5,170 nucleotides of DNA from Bacteroidales bacterium (GCA_020860885.1 JAJBTS010000289.1:1-5170), one strand, 5' to 3'; positions 1-5,170 are shown, counted from the first letter of the stretch. Made by a program: numbers and translations. Notes: generated from the letters alone by a model not told the origin.

Positions 1-24
1 TACCGGACCCTTATGAATATATAA
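1..24 (+). CDS. C-terminal tail of an IS3-family transposase (OrfB), partial
   Basis: Frame 1 from the window edge reads Y-R-T-L-M-N-I followed by a TAA stop at 22-24. IS3-family OrfB integrases typically finish shortly after a 'SP-x-x-YR' motif, just inside the terminal inverted repeat. A YRTL tail ending a few bases before such a repeat therefore fits the very end of OrfB. Only seven residues are visible, so the identification depends on the adjacent inverted repeat rather than on protein similarity. The body of the gene lies to the left of the window. Confidence 0.45.
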   Translation, partial: YRTLMNI

Positions 25-55
25 ACTAGCTGTCCAACTTTTGGGGGGCACGTCA
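1..55 (+). mobile_element. End of an IS3-family (IS150-like) insertion sequence
   Basis: Read on the minus strand from base 55, the sequence starts TGACGTGCCCCCCAAAAGTT and continues GGACAG. This matches the known style of IS3-family IS150-group ends: a TG tip, a short variable stretch, then a C-run and AAAAGTTGGACA. The outer tip is therefore placed at base 55 and the element extends leftwards off the window. Bases 56-58 (GGT) would be the target-site duplication if it is 3 bp, but the other end is not visible, so neither the duplication nor the intactness of the element can be confirmed. Confidence 0.65.
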
Positions 56-88
56 GGTAAGTATCTCGGAGAGGTAGCGATACTTACC
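56..88. repeat. Perfect 10-bp inverted repeat (hairpin) abutting the IS end
   Basis: GGTAAGTATC (56-65) and GATACTTACC (79-88) are exact reverse complements separated by a 13-base loop. The left arm begins at the first base after the predicted IS tip. There is no following T-run on either strand, so it is not a classical intrinsic terminator. It is part of the first 46-bp repeat unit described separately. Confidence 0.8.
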
Positions 89-180
89 GCGGGAGGGTAG
101 CGAAAAGTATCTCGGAGGGATAGTAATACTTATCGCAAAAAGGCAGCGACAAGTATCACCCAAAGACAGCGGTAAGCAGT
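59..180. repeat. Degenerate 46-bp direct repeat, two full units and a partial third
   Basis: AAGTATC recurs at 59, 105 and 151, an exact 46-bp period. Units 59-104 and 105-150 agree at about 35 of 46 positions by eye, sharing AAGTATCTCGGAG, ATACTTA and AGCGA blocks. The third unit keeps only AAGTATC and scattered matches before it diverges. Units 1 and 2 each carry an internal inverted repeat (AAGTAT...ATACTT), so each could fold. GCGGTAAG at 169-176 is also the exact reverse complement of CTTACCGC at 83-90. No open reading frame of note runs through it. The function is unknown. Bases 181-222 behind it are A-rich, with nothing recognisable. Confidence 0.75.
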
Positions 181-222
181 AAGAAAAACGATCCGTTAAA
201 AAGTAAAAGAAGGCAATACCGT

Positions 223-265
223 TTCACTGTTTACTGTTTACTGCTTCACTGTTCACTGTTCACTG
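223..265. repeat. Six-copy heptamer array TTYACTG overlapping a gene end
   Basis: The units are TTCACTG at 223, TTTACTG at 230 and 237, then a single extra C at 244, then TTCACTG at 245, 252 and 259. On the minus (coding) strand the unit reads CAGTGAA or CAGTAAA. The stop codon of the thioesterase gene (260-262) lies inside the unit at 259-265, so the array starts in the last codons of that gene and runs into its 3' untranslated region. Because the stop is in the first unit met by the ribosome, changes in copy number of the others would leave the protein unchanged. Confidence 0.85.
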
Positions 266-679
266 CAAATTCTCGTAGGCAGCGATAGCGCTTTTCCAGT
301 CTTCAGGAATTTCTTTTGATTCATTCTTCTCTAAATCGAATGCTACCAATATAGATTTACAGATACATTTTACTTCTTTTGTTTCCAGGTCGATCACTTG
401 CTGCACGAGAGTCATACTCTTATTTCCGATCTTGGTAACAGCCGTCTGTACTGCAATCTGTCCGTTTACAGATATCTGGGAAAGAAAATCAGCCTCAATA
501 TGCACGACTACTACCCCATCTTTATCCCAGTTAAGGCCTGGATATACCGAAGCAAAATATTCCGCTTTGCCTAAATCATAATAAGTAAAATAAACGGTAT
601 TATTGACGTGCCCGAATTTATCTATATCATTGAAACGAAGTTGTATAGGTAATGTATGCCGAAACTCGATATCTTCCAT
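260..679 (-). CDS. Acyl-CoA thioesterase, 4HBT hotdog family (YbgC/FadM type)
   Basis: A 139-residue single-domain hotdog protein, typical of the family length (about 130-150). Members hydrolyse acyl-CoA or related thioesters in the cytoplasm; the substrate cannot be told from sequence. Residues 15-30 carry the signature R-F-N-D-I-D-x-F-G-H-V-N-N-x-x-Y. D20 aligns with the catalytic Asp of YbgC, and H24-V-N-N lies on the central helix of the fold. I chose the ATG at 677-679. An in-frame TTG three codons upstream (686-688) would only add M-F-F and has no support. The gene has its own promoter in the gap after the nucleotidyltransferase gene, so it is probably a separate transcription unit. The last codon and stop lie in a heptamer repeat. 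The fold is well supported, the specificity is not. Confidence 0.9.
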   Translation of the reverse strand: MEDIEFRHTLPIQLRFNDIDKFGHVNNTVYFTYYDLGKAEYFASVYPGLNWDKDGVVVVHIEADFLSQISVNGQIAVQTAVTKIGNKSMTLVQQVIDLETKEVKCICKSILVAFDLEKNESKEIPEDWKSAIAAYENLQ

Positions 680-719
680 AAAAAACAATGTATTTAATAA
701 TCAATAAAATAAGAAAACG

Positions 720-751
720 CAAAAGTACAATTTTAAGAGAGGACAGGCAAA
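720..751 (-). promoter_or_regulatory. Bacteroidetes-type promoter of the thioesterase gene
   Basis: On the minus strand, TTTG (748-751) is followed after exactly 20 bp by TACTTTTG (720-727). This matches the Bacteroidetes primary-sigma consensus TTTG / 19-21 bp / TAnnTTTG at every defined position. Transcription should start around base 713, giving a leader of about 35 bases that is A/T-rich and has no Shine-Dalgarno sequence, as usual in this phylum. It lies wholly in the 99-bp gap between the upstream nucleotidyltransferase stop and the thioesterase start. Confidence 0.8.
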
Positions 752-778
752 TATCCGGGCAGCTTTTGATGTTTTCAA

Positions 779-1660
779 TTAGAGGGGATTACTGGCTATG
801 CCATCACGGCTATCAGACAGATAAATACCTTTTAAATAGGCTGTAACATTTTCATCTTCCTCTATATTGTATGAATAGCCTAAATTTTCTTTCACATACA
901 TAGCGTTTATCCGGAACAGATCTATCGTTGTAAAAAGGACTTTCCAACAAGCATCATAATCACCGGTTTCATAAGTAGAAAGTAATATAGACCATTCTTC
1001 TTCAGGAAGATACTTTTGAAGATACTTGCAATTCTTTCCAACACTCAGGGAAAAGTCTGTTTCTATACCTACCCGCCAGGAAATCATTTTTAATAACATC
1101 GGCCTGACAAAAAAGTTTATATGATCATTGGCATACAAAATTTCTTTTCGGGCCAATCCTTTCGCCACGTAAGTCGAGACCCACCAAAACTCATTGCAAC
1201 AGTCTACAAAATTTTTCCGGGTAGGTTTCTTAACATGAAAATCTTCATCAGACGGTTCCGGTAATCCGGCGAAAATATGGTCTTTATCCAGTAAAATTTT
1301 CAATAGTTTATCACTATTCCTGTATTTCTGAGAATCTTCTACCGGAATAAGTTTCAAATCAATCCGGTTACCGTCTTTAAATAACATCAGATAAGAATAC
1401 CATCCGCCTAACCCCGGCGGAAACAGGGATGAATTTTCCGGTTCCTGTAAAATAATACGGTCTCCGAAAATATCTATCCATTCAGGTTTGGACTTAAATG
1501 ACTCCATATCTGTAACCAAATAAGAAACATCATAATCCTGAAAAAGATCCGGCAGAACATTCTTATTAACGCGCGATCCTTCCATGCCTACAACCCGGAT
1601 ACGGCTATCGCTTTCCGCAAATCCTAAAATAAGATCGTATATCTCTTTGTCCGACCGCAT
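779..1660 (-). CDS. AadE/ANT(6)-like streptomycin adenylyltransferase family protein
   Basis: A 293-residue cytoplasmic nucleotidyltransferase, full length for the AadE family (about 285-300). Family members transfer AMP from ATP to the 6-hydroxyl of streptomycin. The N-terminal domain has G-S-R at 28-30, then F-Q-D-Y-D (40-44) supplying the paired metal-binding Asp residues D42 and D44, and R-I-D-L (99-102) with a third Asp, D101. The C-terminal half is helical, with family-typical stretches E-F-W-W (157-160), K-G-L-A-R-K-E (167-173) and M-I-S-W-R-V-G-I-E-T (192-201). The ATG lies 6 bp after the stop of the NYN gene, so the two are almost certainly co-transcribed. No frameshift or missing key residue is seen. 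It may confer streptomycin resistance, but chromosomal homologues of unknown substrate are common, so the activity is inferred. Confidence 0.88.
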   Translation of the reverse strand: MRSDKEIYDLILGFAESDSRIRVVGMEGSRVNKNVLPDLFQDYDVSYLVTDMESFKSKPEWIDIFGDRIILQEPENSSLFPPGLGGWYSYLMLFKDGNRIDLKLIPVEDSQKYRNSDKLLKILLDKDHIFAGLPEPSDEDFHVKKPTRKNFVDCCNEFWWVSTYVAKGLARKEILYANDHINFFVRPMLLKMISWRVGIETDFSLSVGKNCKYLQKYLPEEEWSILLSTYETGDYDACWKVLFTTIDLFRINAMYVKENLGYSYNIEEDENVTAYLKGIYLSDSRDGIASNPL

Positions 1661-1666
1661 GTAATT

Positions 1667-2419
1667 TTATTTAAGTCTTACCAACGGATAATTCAAGCCA
1701 TTTACAAGATTCTTAACAACCTCGTATTTCTGTATATTTTCAAAGAGTTTGGTCAGCGTTCCAAACCCATAGGTACGGGGATCAAAACTCGGATCTATTT
1801 TATGGATATTAGCTCCTATGGTAGAGATAAGCGCTTCGTCATCGTCTTTGGCCGATATGGTAAAAGCTTTATCAATTACCTTCAAATAATCTGTAGTATC
1901 TGTTTTCCCATCCGTTTCGCTTAACTCATCCGGTTTTCCCTGAGCCTCTGAGTTCCCCTTGTGCCCGGCATCCGATTTATCGTCTGTCAGATTCTCCGTA
2001 TAAGTAAATATATCGCAAGACTGCACAAATGCGCTGGGAGTTTTTTTCTCCCCGATACCCATAACAAACAATCCCTGCTCCCTGATCCGTTTTGCGAGAC
2101 CGGTATAATCGCTATCACTGGATACAATACAGAAACCTTCCACATTCCCGGAATGTAAGATATCCATAGCGTCTATAATGAGGGCGCTGTCGGTCGAATT
2201 CTTCCCAACTGTGTAATTGAATTTCTGTACGGGATTAATGGAATATTCGTTCACGATATTTTTCCAGCTGTTCATCTGCGGGATTGTCCAGTCGCCATAA
2301 ATCCGGCGGATGGTAGCTTTCCCATATTTAGACACTTCTTCCAAAATCTCTTTCATCAACTTAGCCTGCGCATTGTCGCCGTCGATCAATACCGCTATAT
2401 TAAATGTTGTATTGTCCAT
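1667..2419 (-). CDS. NYN-domain (LabA/DUF88-like) nuclease with C-terminal OST-HTH/LOTUS domain
   Basis: A 250-residue protein with two domains. Residues 7-142 form an NYN (PIN-like) domain. They show I-D-G-D-N (12-16), with D13 and probably D15/N16 in the metal site, then T-D-S-A (76-79, D77), D83/D86 and S-S-D-S-D-Y (100-105, D102/D104), the usual acidic set of this RNase fold. Residues 145-177 are a hydrophilic, Asp/Gly/Lys-rich linker. Residues 178-250 resemble an OST-HTH/LOTUS domain, ending Y-G-F-G-T-L-T-K-L-F followed by a short basic tail; such domains bind RNA or act as protein adaptors. There is no signal peptide or membrane segment. It is first in a two-gene unit with the nucleotidyltransferase and divergent from dinB. 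RNA cleavage is inferred from the family; the target is unknown. Confidence 0.88.
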   Translation of the reverse strand: MDNTTFNIAVLIDGDNAQAKLMKEILEEVSKYGKATIRRIYGDWTIPQMNSWKNIVNEYSINPVQKFNYTVGKNSTDSALIIDAMDILHSGNVEGFCIVSSDSDYTGLAKRIREQGLFVMGIGEKKTPSAFVQSCDIFTYTENLTDDKSDAGHKGNSEAQGKPDELSETDGKTDTTDYLKVIDKAFTISAKDDDEALISTIGANIHKIDPSFDPRTYGFGTLTKLFENIQKYEVVKNLVNGLNYPLVRLK

Positions 2420-2445
2420 AATTATTGTATATAATTAACCCTTTA

Positions 2446-2477
2446 CAAAGATAACTGTTAAAGCTGTAATTTGTTCA
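2446..2477 (-). promoter_or_regulatory. Promoter of the NYN-nucleotidyltransferase unit
   Basis: On the minus strand TATCTTTG (2446-2453) is a perfect TAnnTTTG -7 box, 26 bp before the ATG of the NYN gene. The expected start is near 2440, giving a leader of about 20 bases. The -33 element is poor: at a 20-bp spacing the sequence is TGAA (2474-2477) rather than TTTG. This suggests a weak promoter or one helped by an activator. Confidence 0.6.
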
Positions 2478-2506
2478 CGGAGAAGGAACGATAATTCTTA
2501 TCTTTG
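2470..2506 (+). promoter_or_regulatory. dinB: Promoter of dinB, -7 box 6 bp from the start codon
   Basis: TATCTTTG at 2499-2506 is a perfect TAnnTTTG -7 box on the plus strand. Only six bases separate it from the ATG at 2513, so transcription should begin at or within a few bases of the start codon. A TTTG lies at 2470-2473, but the 25-bp spacing is longer than the usual 19-21. At normal spacing the sequence (around 2474-2478, TTCAC) does not match. The -33 element is therefore weak or displaced, as in the opposed promoter. Confidence 0.6.
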
Positions 2507-2512
2507 TATAAG

Positions 2513-3589
2513 ATGCGGAAGATTATACACATTGATATGGATGCTTTCTATGCTTCCATAGAACAACGAGACAATCCCGATTTTCGAGGCAAGCCTTTGG
2601 CTGTAGGATATTCTGGCGACAGAGGTGTTGTTGCCGCAGCCAGCTATGAAGCCCGGAAATATGGAGTGCGTTCGGCTATGCCTTCGCGAACAGCAATAAA
2701 GAAATGCCCGCATATTATTTTTACTCCGGCTCGTTTTGATGTTTACAGGGAAGTCTCCCGGCAAATCCGCGAGATCTTTCTGGATTATACGGATCTGGTA
2801 GAACCTCTTTCCCTGGATGAAGCTTACCTGGATGTTACCGTTAACAACATTGGTATGCCATCGGCAACGATCCTTGCACGGGAAATCAAAAAAAGGATTA
2901 AAGAAACGACAGGACTTACTGCTTCTGCCGGAATATCCATTAATAAATTCCTGGCCAAAGTAGCATCCGATTACGATAAACCGGACGGATTATTTGTTAT
3001 CACGGATAAACAAGCCGAATCTTTTGTTGAAGAATTAAAGATCGAGCAGTTCTGGGGAGTAGGTAAAGTTACTGCGGAAAAGATGCATTCTCTCGGGATA
3101 CATACGGGTGCGGACCTGAAAAAGATGACTAAAGGATCGCTCATCCATCATTTTGGCAAAGCGGGTCATCAATATTACCTGAATGCCCGAGCCATTGATA
3201 ACCGGGAAGTAGAGCCCCACCGTATCCGAAAATCTATAGGAACGGAAAATACTTATTTATACGATCTTTTCGAAAAAGAAGATTTGGTTAACCATCTGAA
3301 GGAGATAGCGGAAGAAACCTGGGAAAGAGCTTCGAAACGGAACTTTTACGGAAGGACAATCACTCTTAAAGTTAAATACGCAGACTTTCAGATCATCACC
3401 CGGAGCAAAACGCTCAATAGTTTCGTGAATGATTATAATTTTTTCTGGCAGACAGCTGTGGAATTATTAGATACAGTAGATATTTCCCAAAAAAGAATCC
3501 GTCTGATGGGACTTTCTATGAGTAATAGCCAGGAAGTTGAAAAACCTAAGATCTACCAATTGGAAATAAATTTCGAAGACCTGGATTGA
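2513..3589 (+). CDS. dinB: DNA polymerase IV (Y-family translesion polymerase)
   Basis: A 358-residue DinB, normal for the family (about 350-365). It copies past damaged template bases and lacks proofreading. The start M-R-K-I-I-H-I-D-M-D-A-F-Y matches the canonical N-terminus. D8 is a catalytic Asp and Y13 sits at the steric-gate position. The second metal site is S-L-D-E-A-Y (100-105) with D102 and E103. K-x-x-S-x-x-A-K is represented by N-K-F-L-A-K-V-A-S-D-Y-D-K-P-D-G (144-159). A helix-hairpin-helix thumb (F-W-G-V-G-K, 180-185) precedes the little-finger domain (about 235-345). The C-terminal Q-L-E-I-N-F (349-354) resembles a sliding-clamp binding motif. I chose ATG 2513. A TTG three codons upstream lies inside the -7 box, and the next Met (M9) would lose D8. 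It is divergent from the NYN unit. Confidence 0.97.
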   Translation: MRKIIHIDMDAFYASIEQRDNPDFRGKPLAVGYSGDRGVVAAASYEARKYGVRSAMPSRTAIKKCPHIIFTPARFDVYREVSRQIREIFLDYTDLVEPLSLDEAYLDVTVNNIGMPSATILAREIKKRIKETTGLTASAGISINKFLAKVASDYDKPDGLFVITDKQAESFVEELKIEQFWGVGKVTAEKMHSLGIHTGADLKKMTKGSLIHHFGKAGHQYYLNARAIDNREVEPHRIRKSIGTENTYLYDLFEKEDLVNHLKEIAEETWERASKRNFYGRTITLKVKYADFQIITRSKTLNSFVNDYNFFWQTAVELLDTVDISQKRIRLMGLSMSNSQEVEKPKIYQLEINFEDLD

Positions 3590-3634
3590 TATTCTGAATC
3601 ATCGTGTTTGCAAGAGACTTAGAATTCTATTCTT

Positions 3635-4105
3635 CTAAATCAAACGAATCATCTTTTCCAGATATTTTGCATCTATATCATCAAAGGCATTCAGGAATTC
3701 GCTATCTATATCCAATACTCCTATTATTTTATTATCCTTATATACCGGGATTACAATTTCAGAGCGAGACTCACTGCTGCAAGCTATATGGCCCGGGAAT
3801 TGATCCACATCCGGCACCACAAGGGTTCTCCCTTCTCTCCAGCAAGTTCCGCACACTCCCCTGCCATAGGCAATTCGTGTACAAGCTACCGGACCTTGGA
3901 AGGGGCCTAAGACCAGCTCGTTTTCTTTCACCAGATAAAAGCCTACCCAAAAGAAATCAAATGCCGACTTCAGTACAGCACAGATATTAGCCAAATTCGC
4001 AATGAGATCTTTTTCATGTTCGATCAAAGAACCGATCTGAGGCAAAAGAATTTTATACTTTTCCTCTTTGGATACCTTCTCCGGATAAGATATAAGTGTA
4101 GACAT
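3635..4105 (-). CDS. msrC: Free-methionine-(R)-sulfoxide reductase (GAF-domain fRMsr)
   Basis: A 156-residue single GAF domain that reduces free L-methionine-(R)-sulfoxide to methionine in the cytoplasm, a step in oxidative-damage repair. The signature runs from G-P-V-A-C-T-R-I (71-78) through G-V-C-G (83-86) to G-H-I-A-C-S-S-E-S-R-S-E-I (105-117). The cysteines C75, C85 and C109 have the spacing C-x9-C-x23-C of the E. coli (C84, C94, C118) and yeast enzymes, so the redox-active set is complete. The end I-G-V-L-D-I-D-S (128-135) is also typical. An additional cysteine, C88, makes C85-G-T-C88 a CxxC. It starts 11 bp after the stop of the exported-protein gene, so it is probably co-transcribed with it. 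It is convergent with dinB, the two stops being 45 bp apart. The gene symbol follows the E. coli name. Confidence 0.94.
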   Translation of the reverse strand: MSTLISYPEKVSKEEKYKILLPQIGSLIEHEKDLIANLANICAVLKSAFDFFWVGFYLVKENELVLGPFQGPVACTRIAYGRGVCGTCWREGRTLVVPDVDQFPGHIACSSESRSEIVIPVYKDNKIIGVLDIDSEFLNAFDDIDAKYLEKMIRLI

Positions 4106-4116
4106 ACCTATTAAAA

Positions 4117-5170
4117 TTAAAACCAGTTATCCCAGATATATTTGTACTTCTTTTCTTTCTTCTTAGGCTGATTATCCAGGTCAAAAGTTGCATACAACGC
4201 TTGTTGGTTGTATACATTACTTTCTGCAAAATGCAAAGAGCATATAAACTTAATATTTACTACCGGAGTCTTGAGAAAATTAATATAAATATCCGCCCGG
4301 TCGTATTTCTTCAGGCGATAAAAAGAATCTCCCCAGTATAAGTTCGTATTATGGTCGTTGTAATAAATCTGTTGCGCTTCTCCTAAGTAGAGTGTATTGA
4401 ACAGACCTATACCTTTGTATTCGATTTTTGCTTCCGAAAGAAAACCTTGAGGGCGGTTCCATTTTCCGATCTCCCTATCCCGGTCCATAGCAACAGACCA
4501 TCCGGCATTAATCTCCAGTTTCTCGAAACCGGAATCCTTTGCGAAATCCAGACCTATGGAAGTGAGTAACAAACCATTGTCGTGAATGGCTTCATCAATA
4601 ACAGGGTCTTTCTTTTTAGCAAAATGAAACATATAACCGAAATGCTGGGCATACAAATATTTATAATTGTATCTTCCCGACCAACCCATGAAAAAAGCTT
4701 CGTTCTTTTTTTCAGACTGTCTGCCGGTCCAGTCCAGCCATACATTCATATAGTTGTTCTTTTTTGTATATTCCCAGAAAAAACCGTTAATTACCGGGCG
4801 GTAGTTATTGATCGAATCCTGAAAAAACATCCGTGGGTATTTATCCAGTATCATTTGCCGGGGGATAGCTCCCATATAAAAGCGGAAAGGTTTACCCGCG
4901 TATTCATAATAAATAATAGGATCGTAATATTCAAATATTTCATCGCTGCCAAACTCCTGAAGCAAATCTCCTCCAACATAAATACTGTGTTTCTTCTGCC
5001 AACTCAATCCGAGCTGCGGAGCCAGGTGAACCCCAGCCATCGTTTGGGGTGTTTGTACTTTAGATCCGCTAAACTCCGTATTATCAAAAAAAGAATGAAC
5101 TCCCGCCTTCCATACGAATTCCTGAGCATAGGAAGAAAGACAAAATCCTAAAAGAGTTACAGATAAAAGT
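4117..5170 (-). CDS. Exported, probably outer-membrane beta-barrel protein, 5' end outside window
   Basis: I recognise no characterised family; it looks like a conserved Bacteroidetes protein of unknown function. The frame is open to the window edge, giving 350 visible codons, and the ATG at 5038-5040 is internal. Upstream of it the frame encodes a hydrophobic stretch L-L-S-V-T-L-L-G-F-C-L-S-S-Y-A followed by Q-E, a standard signal peptide with likely cleavage after Y-A at about 5125. The Cys is not in a good lipobox. The mature part is rich in Tyr, Phe and Trp with alternating polar/aromatic stretches (for example F-R-F-Y-M-G-A and I-Y-Y-E-Y-A), suggesting amphipathic beta-strands and an outer-membrane barrel. 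Near the C-terminus comes a Lys-rich segment (P-K-K-K-E-K-K), then Y-I-W-D-N-W-F, whose terminal Phe resembles the C-terminal signal of barrel proteins. Only a few N-terminal residues should be missing. The gene for fRMsr follows 11 bp downstream. Confidence 0.8.
   Translation of the reverse strand, partial: LLSVTLLGFCLSSYAQEFVWKAGVHSFFDNTEFSGSKVQTPQTMAGVHLAPQLGLSWQKKHSIYVGGDLLQEFGSDEIFEYYDPIIYYEYAGKPFRFYMGAIPRQMILDKYPRMFFQDSINNYRPVINGFFWEYTKKNNYMNVWLDWTGRQSEKKNEAFFMGWSGRYNYKYLYAQHFGYMFHFAKKKDPVIDEAIHDNGLLLTSIGLDFAKDSGFEKLEINAGWSVAMDRDREIGKWNRPQGFLSEAKIEYKGIGLFNTLYLGEAQQIYYNDHNTNLYWGDSFYRLKKYDRADIYINFLKTPVVNIKFICSLHFAESNVYNQQALYATFDLDNQPKKKEKKYKYIWDNWF

Larger units (their letters stand above)
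2444..2508. repeat. Exact 11-bp inverted repeat holding two opposed -7 boxes
   Basis: TACAAAGATAA at 2444-2454 is the exact reverse complement of TTATCTTTGTA at 2498-2508, centred near 2476. Each arm contains a TATCTTTG -7 box, one per direction, so the repeat is largely explained by two promoters with the same extended -7 sequence (T before and TA after the box). The arms are 43 bp apart, so the -33 positions of both promoters fall on the same few bases around 2474-2478. Confidence 0.8.

Noticed and set aside
56..88. The 10-bp hairpin as the transcription terminator of the thioesterase gene
   Set aside because: It is about 170 bp past the stop and no U-tract follows the stem on the minus strand; the next bases are the C-run of the IS end.
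59..180. Regularly spaced AAGTATC motifs as a small CRISPR array
   Set aside because: The whole 46-bp period is related between units, with no unique spacers; the units are degenerate, and no cas gene is present.
223..265. Heptamer array as a phase-variation switch for the thioesterase
   Set aside because: The stop codon lies in the first unit on the coding strand, so changing the number of the remaining units cannot shift the reading frame of the protein, and the array is far from the promoter.
1961..2158. Short plus-strand frame inside the NYN gene, and minus-strand frames inside dinB (2498-2764, 3035-3220)
   Set aside because: These are shadows of well-supported genes, with no motifs, promoters or conservation signal visible.
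3621..3633. AGAAT-TCT-ATTCT hairpin as a bidirectional terminator between dinB and the fRMsr gene
   Set aside because: The stem is only five A/T-rich pairs with a three-base loop and no T-run follows on either strand. The 45-bp convergent gap has no convincing terminator.
3604..3990. A 128-codon plus-strand open frame opposite the fRMsr gene
   Set aside because: The minus-strand frame has all fRMsr signature residues; the antisense product is His/Pro/Ser-rich with no domain pattern.
4582..5151. A 189-codon plus-strand open frame opposite the exported-protein gene
   Set aside because: It lies entirely antisense to a frame that has a signal peptide and a coherent aromatic-rich composition. 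It has no recognisable motif and starts inside the other gene.

Overview
The window looks like a chromosomal segment from a Bacteroidetes, most likely of the order Bacteroidales (a Parabacteroides- or Bacteroides-like genome). The reasons are three. Start codons lie behind A/T-rich leaders with no Shine-Dalgarno sequence. Three of the inferred promoters carry the Bacteroidetes -7 box TAnnTTTG, one of them with a correctly spaced TTTG at -33. The protein families (fRMsr, DinB, NYN-LOTUS, an aromatic-rich exported protein) also fit. The species call is inference from style, not a database match.

Left edge (1-265): the last codons and terminal inverted repeat of an IS3-family (IS150-like) element end at about base 55. 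About 200 bp of repeat-rich DNA follow: a degenerate 46-bp direct repeat containing AAGTATC/GATACTT hairpins, then six TTYACTG heptamers that run over the stop codon of the next gene.

Left-centre, minus strand (260-2419): a hotdog-fold acyl-CoA thioesterase with its own near-consensus promoter. Upstream of it is a tight two-gene unit made of an NYN-domain (PIN-like) nuclease with a C-terminal OST-HTH/LOTUS-like domain and, 6 bp later, an AadE/ANT(6)-type nucleotidyltransferase.

Centre (2420-3589): a 93-bp divergent intergenic region with two opposed -7 boxes forming an exact 11-bp inverted repeat separates the NYN unit from dinB (DNA polymerase IV, plus strand). The dinB -7 box lies only 6 bp before the ATG, so a leaderless or nearly leaderless transcript is predicted.

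Right (3635-5170), minus strand and convergent with dinB: a free-methionine-(R)-sulfoxide reductase (GAF-domain fRMsr), preceded 11 bp upstream by a large exported, probably outer-membrane protein. The 5' end of that protein runs off the window; its signal peptide is visible beyond the first internal ATG.

Together the window holds mostly housekeeping and stress genes (translesion synthesis, methionine-oxide repair, thioester hydrolysis). The least understood part is the NYN-LOTUS/nucleotidyltransferase pair sharing a compact divergent control region with dinB. I see no clear evidence of a wholly new system. No tRNA, rRNA or CRISPR array is seen, and no gene-free stretch exceeds 300 bases.
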